This document shows positions 16,015 to 26,394 of a DNA stretch of 64,000 bases, one piece after another. The stretch spans positions 496,001-560,000 of the forward strand of contig JADJWG010000002.1 of NCBI GenBank assembly GCA_016716475.1. Direction: 5' to 3'. The stretch comes from Phycisphaerales bacterium. GTDB taxonomy: Bacteria; Planctomycetota; Phycisphaerae; UBA1845; Fen-1342. Made by a program: the position numbers and the translations under genes. Position 1 is the first letter of the stretch; each line of letters opens with the position of its first letter. The notes beneath the pieces are model-generated. The model was not told the DNA's origin, ran no database searches, and saw only the letters and a list, made by a program, of their open reading frames with translations.

Positions 16015-17486
16015 CCACGCTCGTCGTGGTGGACAACCCGAAAACCTGGCATCTGAAACTCCCCGATGTCGCGGTGGTCTCCGCGCGCGCCTATCTCACC
16101 GACCCGCAATACAGCCAGCTCCGCGGCGTGAAGGTGTTCAACCTCTGCAAGTCGTATCGCTACCAGAGTGCGGGTTACTACGTATCGCTGCTGGCCATGG
16201 CGCGGCGCCACAAGGTGCTGCCCGGTATCGTCACCATCCAGGACATGAAGGCCCTCTCGATTACCCGGATCATGGCGGACGACGTCAGCCACGAGATCCA
16301 GCGCCTGCTCAAGCCGCTCAAGTCCGATGTCTTCGTGCTCAGCATCTACTTTGGGCGAAACCTCGCGCATCGCTACGATGAACTCAGCCAGCGGCTATTC
16401 CGGTTGTTCCCGGCCCCGCTGATGCGGATCGAGCTGGAGCGCCGCGACGGTGAATGGCGCGTGAGTAGTGTGCACCCCCTCGCGGCGAGCGACATACCCC
16501 CGGCGCATTACCAGTTCGTCGAAGAGGCCGCCCGCGCGTTCTTCCAGCGTAACCGCATGCCCACGCGCCAGCAGGACCGCTCGCGCTACGACCTTGCCAT
16601 CCTGGTCAACCGTACCGAGCGCTTCGCCCCGTCGGACAAGGTCGCGCTGCGGAAGATCGAGGCCGCGGCGCGGCGCCACGACCTCACCGTGGAGTTCATC
16701 GAGCGCGACGACTACGGCCGGCTGGCGGAGTTCGATGCCCTGCTCATCCGCGAGACTACGGCGGTCAACCATCACACTTACCGCTTCGCGCGCCGCGCCG
16801 TCGCGGAGGGGCTGGTGGTGATCGACGATCCGGATTCGATCGCCCAATGTACGAACAAGGTCTATCTGGCGGAACTCCTGGGGCGCCACAAGATCGCCAC
16901 TCCCAAGACTTTGATCGTGCATCGCGACAACGGCGAAGAAGTGCGTGCGGCCGTCGGTCTGCCCTGTATTCTCAAGCAGCCAGACAGCTCCTTCTCCCAG
17001 GGCGTTGTGAAGGTTGCCGACGAGATCGAGTTGGCAGCAGCCCTGGAGCGTCTGCTCGATTCCTCCGACCTCGTCATCGCGCAGGAGTTCATGCCGACGG
17101 AGTTCGACTGGCGCATCGGTGTGCTGGACCGCGAACCGCTCTATGCCTGCAAGTACTTCATGGCCAAGTCCCATTGGCAAATCGCCAAGAACGAAGCCGA
17201 CAGCGTGCACTATGGTCCGGTCGAGGCCGTACCGCTCGACAGCGTGCCGCCGGTTGTGCTCAACACGGCCGTGCGTGCGGCACGCCTGATCGGCGACGGG
17301 CTCTATGGCGTCGACGTGAAGCACATTGGCAGCCGGGCCTACATTATCGAGGTGAATGACAACCCCACGATCGACGGCGGCAACGAGGACCGCATCCTCG
17401 GCGATGAACTCTACGACCGGTTGATCCGGGTCTTTGTGAAGCGGCTTCAAAGCCGAAGCAACGGTGCGTCCCGGAGCCCGGCGTGA
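16011..17486 (+). CDS. RimK-like ATP-grasp ligase with RLAN-type N-terminal domain
   Basis: The protein has 491 residues from GTG 16011, overlapping the peptidase stop. Residues 1-190 form a conserved alpha/beta module with VVVDNPKTWHL, RGVKVFNLCKSYRYQSAGYYVSLLA, and IQDMKALSITRIMADD. This matches the domain known to precede RimK-like ATP-grasps (RLAN). Residues 195-480 are ATP-grasp: QCTNKVYLAELL, ILKQPDSSFSQGVVKV (Lys322), IAQEFMPTEFDWRIGVLD, GLYGVDVK and the metal-binding IIEVNDNPTIDGG (Glu448, Asn450). These enzymes join a carboxylate to an amine through an acyl-phosphate, often adding amino acids. It is coupled to the GCS2 gene by another GTGA overlap. Confidence 0.9.
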   Translation: MTTLVVVDNPKTWHLKLPDVAVVSARAYLTDPQYSQLRGVKVFNLCKSYRYQSAGYYVSLLAMARRHKVLPGIVTIQDMKALSITRIMADDVSHEIQRLLKPLKSDVFVLSIYFGRNLAHRYDELSQRLFRLFPAPLMRIELERRDGEWRVSSVHPLAASDIPPAHYQFVEEAARAFFQRNRMPTRQQDRSRYDLAILVNRTERFAPSDKVALRKIEAAARRHDLTVEFIERDDYGRLAEFDALLIRETTAVNHHTYRFARRAVAEGLVVIDDPDSIAQCTNKVYLAELLGRHKIATPKTLIVHRDNGEEVRAAVGLPCILKQPDSSFSQGVVKVADEIELAAALERLLDSSDLVIAQEFMPTEFDWRIGVLDREPLYACKYFMAKSHWQIAKNEADSVHYGPVEAVPLDSVPPVVLNTAVRAARLIGDGLYGVDVKHIGSRAYIIEVNDNPTIDGGNEDRILGDELYDRLIRVFVKRLQSRSNGASRSPA

Positions 17487-18718
17487 GTGCCCCGTACCAC
17501 CTGTTCCAGTGCTACGGCGTCGAGCTGGAGTACATGCTCGTGGACCGCGCGCGGTTGGCGGTCTGGCCGGGGGCGGATCGACTGCTCGCCGAAGAAGCGG
17601 GGCCGGGCGCTTCGGATGCGGAGCGTGGCGCGCTGGACTGGTCGAACGAACTCGTGGCGCACGTGATCGAACTGAAAACCGCCGGACCGGTGCCGGCACT
17701 CGCCGGCCTCGTGGAAGCGTTCCAGGAAGAGGTGCGCTACATCAACGAGCGGCTCGCACCGCACGGGGCCTGCCTCTTGCCGACCGCGATGCACCCGACC
17801 ATGGACCCGCAGCGCGAAACGCGCCTGTGGCCGCACGCCTACAACGAGGTGTACGCAACATTCGACCGCATCTTCGACTGTCGCGGACATGGTTGGGCGA
17901 ATCTGCAGAGCGCCCATCTGAACCTGCCCTTCGCCGATGATGCGGAGTTCGGCCGGTTGCATGCCGCTGTTCGCGTGCTGCTGCCAATTCTGGCGGCACT
18001 GACGGCCAGTTCACCCATCTGCGAAGGCCGCCTGACCGGCTTCCTCGACACGCGGCTGGAAGTGTACCGGCACAATGCGCGCCGTGTTCCGCGTGTCAGT
18101 GGCCAGGTTATCCCCGAGCAGGCGTTCACCTGGCAGGAGTACATGGAGCGCATTCTGGCGCCGCTCTACGAGGATCTCGCGCCCCACGATCCCGAGGGTG
18201 TCCTGCGTTACGAATGGATCAACGCGCGCGGCGCCATCGCCCGGTTCGACCGCCAGACGATCGAGCTGCGAGTCCTCGATACCCAGGAGTGTCCAGCCGC
18301 GGACCTCGCGGTGCTGGATTTCATCGTCCGTGTCCTGCGCGACCTCGTGGCCGAGCGCTGGGCGCCGCTCGACCTGCTGCAGAACTGGGAAGTGGCACCG
18401 CTCGCCGAGTTGTTCCTCGCGACGTTGCGAGATGCCGGCGCGACACCGCTGCGCACGCCCGGCTATGCGGAGCTCTTTGGGCTGGATCACGCCAGTGCGC
18501 CGACCGTCGGCGCGCTTTGGACACACTTGTTTGAGGCCGTGTACCCGGCCGCCGAGCGGGTTGCGCCGGCCTGTGCTCCGCTCCGGGTCATCCTGTCCGA
18601 GGGCTGTCTAGCGGCCCGGATTCGGCGCGCGCTGGGCGCTGCACCCGACGGAGCCATGATCGACGCGGTCTATCGCCGGTTGGCCGAATGCCTGCAAACG
18701 GGAAGCGTGTTTCAATAG
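17483..18718 (+). CDS. Glutamate-cysteine ligase family 2 (GCS2)-type carboxylate-amine ligase
   Basis: The 411-residue protein starts at GTG 17483, inside the preceding stop. It opens with the GCS2 hallmark GVELEYMLVD (12-21) and carries ELKTAGP, the His-rich LLPTAMHPT, YNEVYATFDRIFDCRGHGWANLQSAHLNLPF and a late TIELRVLDTQECP. The fold is that of glutamine-synthetase-like carboxylate-amine ligases, which activate a gamma-carboxyl (usually of glutamate) with ATP. With the coupled ATP-grasp enzyme it could start a short gamma-linked peptide that the ATP-grasp extends. The product is unknown. Glutathione synthesis is possible but would not need the C39 peptidase. Confidence 0.85.
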   Translation: MSAPYHLFQCYGVELEYMLVDRARLAVWPGADRLLAEEAGPGASDAERGALDWSNELVAHVIELKTAGPVPALAGLVEAFQEEVRYINERLAPHGACLLPTAMHPTMDPQRETRLWPHAYNEVYATFDRIFDCRGHGWANLQSAHLNLPFADDAEFGRLHAAVRVLLPILAALTASSPICEGRLTGFLDTRLEVYRHNARRVPRVSGQVIPEQAFTWQEYMERILAPLYEDLAPHDPEGVLRYEWINARGAIARFDRQTIELRVLDTQECPAADLAVLDFIVRVLRDLVAERWAPLDLLQNWEVAPLAELFLATLRDAGATPLRTPGYAELFGLDHASAPTVGALWTHLFEAVYPAAERVAPACAPLRVILSEGCLAARIRRALGAAPDGAMIDAVYRRLAECLQTGSVFQ

Positions 18719-18866
18719 ACGCACAGGCGGGTGGGCGGCTAAACTCTTCCTCGATACAACCGAGTTGAAGCAGTGCGCCTTGGAGCCGGTCGTCCCGGTG
18801 GTCCCTAACCCGGACCGGTGAACAGGGTGGCTGCCGCGGAACCCGTGTCCCCCGGAGGAAGAGACG

Positions 18867-19577
18867 ATGCGACAGACCCTGATCCTTGCGGCCGGCGTGG
18901 TCGCGCTCGCCATCGCAACCAGTGTGGCCGATGAGCCGCAGCCGGAGCAGAAACCGCAACCCGAGGAGAAGCCGTTGACCACGAACCCCGCCCCCAGCAT
19001 CGACCAGATGCCGCCCGCCCGCGTGAAGCTGGAGACGACCCTGGGTGACATTGTGCTGGAGCTTGATGCCAAACGCGCGCCGCATTCCGTCAGCAACTTC
19101 CTGCACTATGTGAAGGACGGCCACTACGCGGGGACGATCTTCCACCGCGTCATACCGACCTTCATGATCCAGGGCGGCGGCTACGACGCCGATTTACGGG
19201 AAAAGGGCAAGCTGCGCGCGCCGATCAAGAACGAGTGGCAAAACGGCCTCAAGAACGTGCGGGGCAGCATCGCGATGGCACGAACCAACGCCCCGGACTC
19301 CGCCACGGCTCAGTTTTTCATCAACGTGGTTGATAATGCCGCTCTCGACATGGCTCGTCCGCAGACCGGCAACGCCGCCTATGCCGTCTTCGGCAAGGTG
19401 GTCGACGGCATGGACGTGGTGGACAAGATTCGCGATACGCCCACGAAGGAAGACGATCGTCTGCCGATGGGGCCGGTCGTGCCCGTCGAACCCGTCGTCA
19501 TCAAGTCCGCCACGATCGTAGGAACGTACGATCTCGAAGCGCTGGATGCGGCGATCAAGGCGCAGGAAGCGAAATAG
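18867..19577 (+). CDS. Secreted cyclophilin-type peptidyl-prolyl isomerase
   Basis: The 236-residue protein starts at ATG 18867 behind GGAGGAAGAG. A signal peptide (LILAAGVVALAIATSVA) precedes a Pro/Glu/Lys-rich linker (about 24-48). The cyclophilin domain follows with VKLETTLGDIVLELD, GTIFHRVIPTFMIQGGGYD (catalytic Arg region), GSIAMARTNAPDSATAQFFINV and AYAVFGKVVDGMDVVDKI. It would speed cis-trans proline isomerisation and assist folding in the periplasm. It is an isolated gene after the ligase cassette. Confidence 0.92.
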   Translation: MRQTLILAAGVVALAIATSVADEPQPEQKPQPEEKPLTTNPAPSIDQMPPARVKLETTLGDIVLELDAKRAPHSVSNFLHYVKDGHYAGTIFHRVIPTFMIQGGGYDADLREKGKLRAPIKNEWQNGLKNVRGSIAMARTNAPDSATAQFFINVVDNAALDMARPQTGNAAYAVFGKVVDGMDVVDKIRDTPTKEDDRLPMGPVVPVEPVVIKSATIVGTYDLEALDAAIKAQEAK

Positions 19578-19619
19578 CGCATCCGTTGACGGGGGGGGGG
19601 CGGGCGGCAGGGGGATGCG

Positions 19620-20963
19620 TCACCGTGCAGCAGGCGCTTGTGACGCATCGTCGGGCGGACGGTCCAGATCCACATTGCCACCGAATACGGTGGCCGACAG
19701 GCCGGCTTCCTGCGCACGCAACAGCTCTTCTGCCGTATCGACGGGAACCTCAATGGATTCATCCCCGTGGAACCGCAGATAAGCGGCGACGTAGGATGCC
19801 GCGGACCACGCCTGGTACGCCTTGCCCATCGGTCGCCCGGTCACGCCATGCGCCCACTCGGTGAACTCCCATTCACGGTCGAGTCCGGTGCGACATAACT
19901 GTGCCAGCCGGTGGAGTGCATCCTCCGCCGCCGCGTGGTGACCGAGCCGGTCCAGAAACCGGACCCACAGCCCACCGACGAACGGCCACGTTCCGCCGTT
20001 GTGGTAGTGATCGGGGAGATTCTGCAGGTTCACGAGGAAATAGTCACGCCAATCGGGCTCGCCCGGCCGGATCGACGGGTAGAGTACACGCACGGGATAG
20101 GGTTGATCGACGCCGACCTGTTGAAGGAACTGCCGGACGCGGTCCGCCCGGTCGGGCGCCAGCACGCCGTATAGCGAAGCGATCACGTTCGCGAAGACAT
20201 CGCAGCGCCAACTGAAACCGAATGGGGTGATCTGGGCGATCAGATATTGCGCTCGGCCTAGGTTGAACTGCGTGCGGGCGAAGGACTCGACGCTGTCGCG
20301 GATGGTCTCCGGCGTCGGCCAGAACTGCTCGTTCAAGATCTGCCGGACGCGGGCGGCGCGATTCAGCGACGCCTCGATGGGCAGGCCGAGTGCGGCGCGC
20401 AGGTTGGCGTAGTCCACGTTCGCACGGTACCACAGCACCTCGTCGTACAGCACGTTGTACGAGCGCGGAAACAGGTCCGTCCAATCCGACGCTTCAGGAA
20501 TCTCGAGCAGGCCGCAGTTGTTTGAATCATGCGCCCGCAACCACCTCATCGTGTTGTCGAGCGCGACAATCTGACGCCGCGCAAACTCGAGGTCGCCAGT
20601 GACCCGGACGTAGTTCCACGCCGCAATGACGATCCACATGGCCCCGTCGATGCCGGCGATGTTGCCGATTCCACCGTACTCGGGTCGACCGGAGCCGACA
20701 TCGACGTAGTTCGGCAGGTGGCCATCCTCGGTCTGGCTGTTGAGAATCGTTTCGAGGGACTGCCGTCCACAGGCCGTCAGTTCAGCGTCCTGGAGGGGCA
20801 GTGCCCACATCATGGTCATCGCGGAATCGCGGGCCCAGACGCTGCGGTAATTGCTGGCAGGTTGTTCATCGTGCGCGATGCTACAGGCGGAGAAACCGCG
20901 CGGTGTGACGTTCATCCGCAGCACTTCGCGAGCCCGGTCGAAGGCGTCATCAAGCATGGACAT
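19620..20963 (-). CDS. GH100-like glycoside hydrolase (neutral invertase / amylo-glucosidase-like)
   Basis: The protein has 447 residues from ATG 20963, which has AGAGGAG about ten bases upstream; 18 further in-frame codons exist upstream. It is an (alpha/alpha)6-barrel glycosidase with YRSVWARDSAMTMMWAL, LPNYVDVGSG, IDGAMWIVIAAWNYVRVTGD, EIPEASDWTDLFPRSYNVLYDEVLWYRA and YHNGGTWPFVGGLWVRFL. The DWTD and YHNGGTWP segments resemble alkaline/neutral invertases (GH100), which hydrolyse sucrose, and also glycogen-debranching relatives. It is cytoplasmic (no signal). It follows a sucrose-phosphate-synthase-like glycosyltransferase by 141 bases. A shared sucrose-type disaccharide is the natural inference; the exact sugar is unproven. 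Confidence 0.78.
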   Translation of the reverse strand: MSMLDDAFDRAREVLRMNVTPRGFSACSIAHDEQPASNYRSVWARDSAMTMMWALPLQDAELTACGRQSLETILNSQTEDGHLPNYVDVGSGRPEYGGIGNIAGIDGAMWIVIAAWNYVRVTGDLEFARRQIVALDNTMRWLRAHDSNNCGLLEIPEASDWTDLFPRSYNVLYDEVLWYRANVDYANLRAALGLPIEASLNRAARVRQILNEQFWPTPETIRDSVESFARTQFNLGRAQYLIAQITPFGFSWRCDVFANVIASLYGVLAPDRADRVRQFLQQVGVDQPYPVRVLYPSIRPGEPDWRDYFLVNLQNLPDHYHNGGTWPFVGGLWVRFLDRLGHHAAAEDALHRLAQLCRTGLDREWEFTEWAHGVTGRPMGKAYQAWSAASYVAAYLRFHGDESIEVPVDTAEELLRAQEAGLSATVFGGNVDLDRPPDDASQAPAAR

Positions 20964-21104
20964 GCGGATCGGGCTCCTCTTGCCGCGGGGCACCTCATCG
21001 ACCCGGGTAGAAAGCACTCTGCTCCGGGTCCCTTCGATCGGTCTCGCGGTACCGGCAATGGTAAGCCGCCCAGGCCGAAGGTCCAGAGCTTGGCCTGGGA
21101 TCGG

Positions 21105-22481
21105 TCAGTTCGGCAGTCTGGGCAAGAGCACACCGGCGGAAGTCGCGGCGGAGCCGGCGGCCGTCGGTGTGGTGAACTCCAGACTGCCGATATGCTCCAC
21201 GCGTGCCCGGCTCTCGCCGGTGCGCATGCGGAAACCCTGCAGCACGGCCAGAACCTGCTGGGCGATGCCCATCCAGGTGAAGCTCGCGCGGGCCTTGTGC
21301 GTGCCATAACGGGCGAGCTGGTGTGCAATACGCTCGTGCAGCAGGACCTGGCACAGGGCGTGACCATAGGCCTCGTGGTCGAAGGGGTTTGCGTAGATGG
21401 CCTCGAGCCCCCAGATCACCTGCTCCCACAGCCCACCCTCGGTCGTGATCACCGCCGGTGTGCCGCAGGCCATGGCCTCGACCGCCGTCATGCCGAACGG
21501 CTCGTACCGGCTGCTCAGCGCGAACACGTCTGCGAGCCGGTAGTAGTCCGCCAGTTCATCGTCGCCGATGTAGTCGTGGAAGTGAATTCGATCCGCGATA
21601 CCCAGCTCGCTCGCGAGTGCTCTGAGCTCGCCGATCTGCTCCCGCTCGCGCGGTGTGGGGTCGGTCGATCCGGCTGCCAGCAGTAGCCGGGCGTCCGGCA
21701 CGCGCTGGCACACCGGCACCATCGCCCGAATCAGCAGGTCATAGCCCTTGTTGGCCGCCATCCGCCCCAGCGCGAGGACGATCCGGCCTTCGTACCCGTG
21801 CTCGCGCTTCAGCGCTGCGCGACTCGCGATCGAGACGGGGTAGAACCGCGTGTCGTCGTAGCCGGGTGGCACAACGTAGATTTTGTCGCGCGGTACGTCG
21901 TAGGCGCCGCGCACCAGGATGTCGCGCTGCTGTGGTGTCGTCGCAATAAGCCCGTCGCACGCATCGTAGATGGCCTTCTCGTCCCGGATGCGCCGCTTGA
22001 AATTGTACTTGCGCTCATTCTCCGCCGGATCGCCGTCCATGTTGTCGCGCTTCCACGCGCCGATCGAGTGCGGCACGTGAATGTGGGGAACACCGAGCTG
22101 CTCACTCAGGGCCTGCCCGGCGAGCCCGGCATCCCAGTAGTGGGTCACGATTGAGGTGTACTTCAGCTTCTTCGCGTGGACGATGCTGCGCACGTGCTCC
22201 ACCCATTCGGGAATGTGGTCACAGAGCGTCTCCTTGCCGATGAACGCATTTCCGCCACAGGGAAAGCGCAGAACGCGGCAGCGATCATCCAGCGCCTCGC
22301 TCTTGGGCTGCTGTTCGAAGCGGCGCGTCAGGATATCCACCGAATAGCCGAGCCGGGCCAGACATTTGCTCAGTTCCAGAACGTAGACCACTTGACCGCC
22401 GGTGTCGGGCTTGCCCAGTTCGGGCACTGCGGATACGTAGCCGTGAGTCGAAATCATCATAATGCGCGGCTTGGCTGACAT
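21105..22481 (-). CDS. GT4 glycosyltransferase, sucrose-phosphate / mannosylfructose-phosphate synthase-like
   Basis: The 458-residue protein is a GT-B enzyme. The N-terminal domain has MISTHGYVSAVPELGKPDTGGQ (glycine loop) with VVYVLELSKCLARLGYSVDILTRRF, HYWDAGLAGQAL, HVPHSIGAWKRDNM and the conserved KYNFKRRIRDE. The C-terminal domain has VVPPGYDDTRFYPVS, VLALGRMAANKGYDLLIRAM, and the nucleotide-sugar motif SSRYEPFGMTAVEAMACGTPAVIT. This matches sucrose-phosphate synthase and mannosylfructose-phosphate synthase more than ordinary polysaccharide GT4s. It probably makes a fructose-containing disaccharide phosphate, used as osmolyte or reserve. A matching phosphatase was not seen nearby. It leads the GH100-like gene. 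Confidence 0.82.
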   Translation of the reverse strand: MSAKPRIMMISTHGYVSAVPELGKPDTGGQVVYVLELSKCLARLGYSVDILTRRFEQQPKSEALDDRCRVLRFPCGGNAFIGKETLCDHIPEWVEHVRSIVHAKKLKYTSIVTHYWDAGLAGQALSEQLGVPHIHVPHSIGAWKRDNMDGDPAENERKYNFKRRIRDEKAIYDACDGLIATTPQQRDILVRGAYDVPRDKIYVVPPGYDDTRFYPVSIASRAALKREHGYEGRIVLALGRMAANKGYDLLIRAMVPVCQRVPDARLLLAAGSTDPTPREREQIGELRALASELGIADRIHFHDYIGDDELADYYRLADVFALSSRYEPFGMTAVEAMACGTPAVITTEGGLWEQVIWGLEAIYANPFDHEAYGHALCQVLLHERIAHQLARYGTHKARASFTWMGIAQQVLAVLQGFRMRTGESRARVEHIGSLEFTTPTAAGSAATSAGVLLPRLPN

Positions 22482-22657
22482 GGGTGGGAGAACTCCTTAT
22501 TCCTAGGCGCCCAAACGCAATGTCCGGAAGCCGCGGCGACGGGCCGATGAGGCCTGTGTCGGGCGGATGACAGGCGCCGCACCCAAGCATCGGAGGAGGG
22601 ATCGAGCAAGTGGGTGCACAAACGGGCTTGGTTTCGAGAACAACTCCTCTTGCGGTG

Positions 22658-22663
22658 ATTATA
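22658..22663 (-). promoter_or_regulatory. Possible -10 box for the GT4/GH100-like pair
   Basis: A perfect TATAAT lies on the minus strand about 175 bases before the GT4 start, in the 216-base spacer after the oxidase operon. No good -35 hexamer was found at 16-18 bases, so this is a weak call. Confidence 0.3.
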
Positions 22664-22697
22664 GCGACATCAGCGGAGATGGCGAGGCGTGGCGCGC

Positions 22698-23339
22698 TCA
22701 GCCGACGCGCAGAAACAGCGCGAACAGCATCAACAGCCACACCACGTCGAGGAAGTGCCAGTACCACGCACAGAATTGCAGCCCCTGCAGCATCGTTGGA
22801 CGATACCGGCCGTGGAAACCACGCGCCAGCACGATCCCGAGCGGCACCAGGCCGCCGACGATGTGTGCCGCATGCAGGGCTGTCAGCAGGTAGAACGTCG
22901 CCGCGTAGAGGTTCAGGCCCGGTGCCAGGTCAGCGGACAGCGCCGTCAGCCAGTTCCACCCCTGGCTGATGAGAAAGCCCACGGCCAGTACGGCGGTCGT
23001 CACCAGTAGCATGCGCAGCCGCGGTTGTCGATCCGCGCGCGCGGCGCGCACCGCCGTGTGCAGTGCGGCGCTCGTCGCGAGCAGGAGGGCGGTGCTGATC
23101 CACAGACCGACGGCCGGCAGGGGCGGCGTCCCGGGCGGCGGCCAGACTGCGGCCCGCGCCCGCATGATGAAGTAGAAGGCGAGGGCCGCCCCGAGCCCCA
23201 CGGCCAGCATGGCCACGACCAGCGCGAACAACAGCACGCGGGCTGAACGGTCACGATCATGAACCTGCGGCGAATGCGGATGCACGCCTGAAGGGTTCGG
23301 TGTGGAACCGTGTGGTGTCGGGTTGGAAGCCGTGCTCAC
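22698..23339 (-). CDS. Second haem-copper oxidase subunit III-like membrane protein
   Basis: The 213-residue protein has a His/Pro-rich N terminus (about 1-30) and then five hydrophobic segments. The last three carry subunit III features: SQGWNWLTAL, YLLTALHAAHIVGGLVPLGIVLARGF and LQFCAWYWHFLDVVWLLMLFALFL. The WYWHFLDVVWL ending is typical of CoxC/CtaE. It is the last gene of the respiratory operon and the second subunit-III-like gene in it, beside the longer one at 23786-24679. Its stop is followed by the GT4 upstream region. It may be an accessory or alternative subunit III. Confidence 0.82.
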   Translation of the reverse strand: MSTASNPTPHGSTPNPSGVHPHSPQVHDRDRSARVLLFALVVAMLAVGLGAALAFYFIMRARAAVWPPPGTPPLPAVGLWISTALLLATSAALHTAVRAARADRQPRLRMLLVTTAVLAVGFLISQGWNWLTALSADLAPGLNLYAATFYLLTALHAAHIVGGLVPLGIVLARGFHGRYRPTMLQGLQFCAWYWHFLDVVWLLMLFALFLRVG

Positions 23340-23345
23340 AGTTCG

Positions 23346-23756
23346 TCATTCGGCCAGGTCGCGCGCGTAGCGGGCGTCGATCTCGGCTTCGGTGGCGCCC
23401 GCGTGGCGGTACTCGGCGATGTAGCCCCGGTACTGACCGCCATCCATCAGTGCGAACCCGACAAAGAGTGCCACGAAGGCCAGTGCGCTGATCAGGACCA
23501 CTGCGATGAAGGGCTTCTCGTAGCGCAAGTGCATGAAGTAGAGCACCACCAGAGCGGACTTGATCGTGGCGATGATCATCGCCATCCACACGTTGCCGGC
23601 GGCACCGAGATCGATCAGCCACACCGAGGCGACCGTGATGACCGTCAGCACGAGCAGGGCCAGCAGCACCACGGCCATCACCCACAGGGGGATCAGGTGC
23701 ATGACCTGCCCGGCACCGTGGCCGTGGCCGGCGGTCGTGGGGGGGGAAGGGTTCAT
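23346..23756 (-). CDS. Cytochrome c oxidase subunit IV (prokaryotic type)
   Basis: The protein has 136 residues from ATG 23756 behind GAGGAG. A short Gly/His-rich N terminus is followed by three hydrophobic helices (LIPLWVMAVVLLALLVLTVIT; MAMIIATIKSALVVLYFMHLRYEKPF; VVLISALAFVALFVGFALM). The segment IKSALVVLYFMHLRYE is the signature of the CtaF/CyoD-like small subunit. It supports assembly or stability of the oxidase. It lies 6 bases before the second subunit-III-like gene and 29 after the first. Confidence 0.88.
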   Translation of the reverse strand: MNPSPPTTAGHGHGAGQVMHLIPLWVMAVVLLALLVLTVITVASVWLIDLGAAGNVWMAMIIATIKSALVVLYFMHLRYEKPFIAVVLISALAFVALFVGFALMDGGQYRGYIAEYRHAGATEAEIDARYARDLAE

Positions 23757-23785
23757 CACGGGGCTCCTCGGTACGCCGCCGGCGG

Positions 23786-24679
23786 CTAGTGAATCAGGTA
23801 CAGCAGCGGAAACAGGTAGATCCAGACCAGGTCGACCACGTGCCAGTACAACCCGACCATCGGCACGGGTGTGAAGTACGCGGGCGTGAAGCGCCCCAGA
23901 CAAGCGCCCACCAGCAGCCAGCCGATCGCGATCATGCCGGCGACCACGTGGACGCCGTGCAGCCCGGTCATGACGTAGTAGATGCCGAAGAAGATGTGCA
24001 TGTTCCGCACCTTCTCCTCGGCCGTCAGCCGCACGCTCTCGACGTCGGCCGGCAGGGCGCCCGTGGGGGCTGCCGCCGGCGCGGTAAAGGTTGCGCTGAC
24101 GGCGTCGGGGTCGGCCGGCGGAGCGGCTTCTGCTTCGACCGGGGCGGCGGCCGGAGCCGGGGGTTCGGCATACGCTGCCACCGCGTCGAGTTCATGGCCA
24201 TAACTGCCGCTGTAGGTCTTGGGGTTGAAGAGCTTGCCCCAGAGCAATCCCTTTTCGATCTTTTTCGAATACTCGATGTATTTCACCCCGAGGAACCCGG
24301 CCGCGCACAGCAGCGTCAGCGTGAGCATGGCGATGAGCGTCTGTCGCCGGCCGGTCTGAGCGGCCCACACGGCAGTGGCCATCGTGAAGCTGCTCACCAG
24401 CAGCACAACCGTGTTCACCGCCCCCCAAGATACACTCAGGTAGTGCCGTTTATACGCTTCGGTGAAGATCTCCGGGTGCTGCATCCGGAAGTATGCGTAC
24501 GCGCAGAACAACCCGCTGAACATCAGGATTTCGGTCGCGACGAACAACCACATGCCGAGCGTAGCCGAATCGAACTGCTGCTGCGGCGTGTCGAAATGGT
24601 GCGCGAGGAACGGCGGGTGCGCCGTATGCGCATCGTGCTGCCCGGATGTGGCCGTGGAGGCCGGGGGTACGCTCGCCAT
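23786..24679 (-). CDS. ctaE: Cytochrome c oxidase subunit III with Ala/Pro-rich loop insert
   Basis: The protein has 297 residues from ATG 24679 behind GAGGAG. It matches subunit III: LGMWLFVATEILMFSGLFCAYAYFR (43-65), SWGAVNTVVLLVSSFTMATAVWAA, GLHGVHVVAGMIAIGW and a final GLYWHVVDLVWIYLFPLLYL. After KTYSGSYGHELD an unusual Ala/Pro/Glu-rich stretch (about 168-214) is inserted before EEKVRNMHIFFGIYY. Family members normally have a short loop there. The insert lies between two membrane segments and is probably disordered. The gene sits between ctaD and subunit IV in the operon. Confidence 0.93.
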   Translation of the reverse strand: MASVPPASTATSGQHDAHTAHPPFLAHHFDTPQQQFDSATLGMWLFVATEILMFSGLFCAYAYFRMQHPEIFTEAYKRHYLSVSWGAVNTVVLLVSSFTMATAVWAAQTGRRQTLIAMLTLTLLCAAGFLGVKYIEYSKKIEKGLLWGKLFNPKTYSGSYGHELDAVAAYAEPPAPAAAPVEAEAAPPADPDAVSATFTAPAAAPTGALPADVESVRLTAEEKVRNMHIFFGIYYVMTGLHGVHVVAGMIAIGWLLVGACLGRFTPAYFTPVPMVGLYWHVVDLVWIYLFPLLYLIH

Positions 24680-24708
24680 GTCGCTCCTCACGCTCACGCA
24701 GTTCTTGC

Positions 24709-26390
<1,682 letters not shown>

Positions 26391-26394
<4 letters not shown>

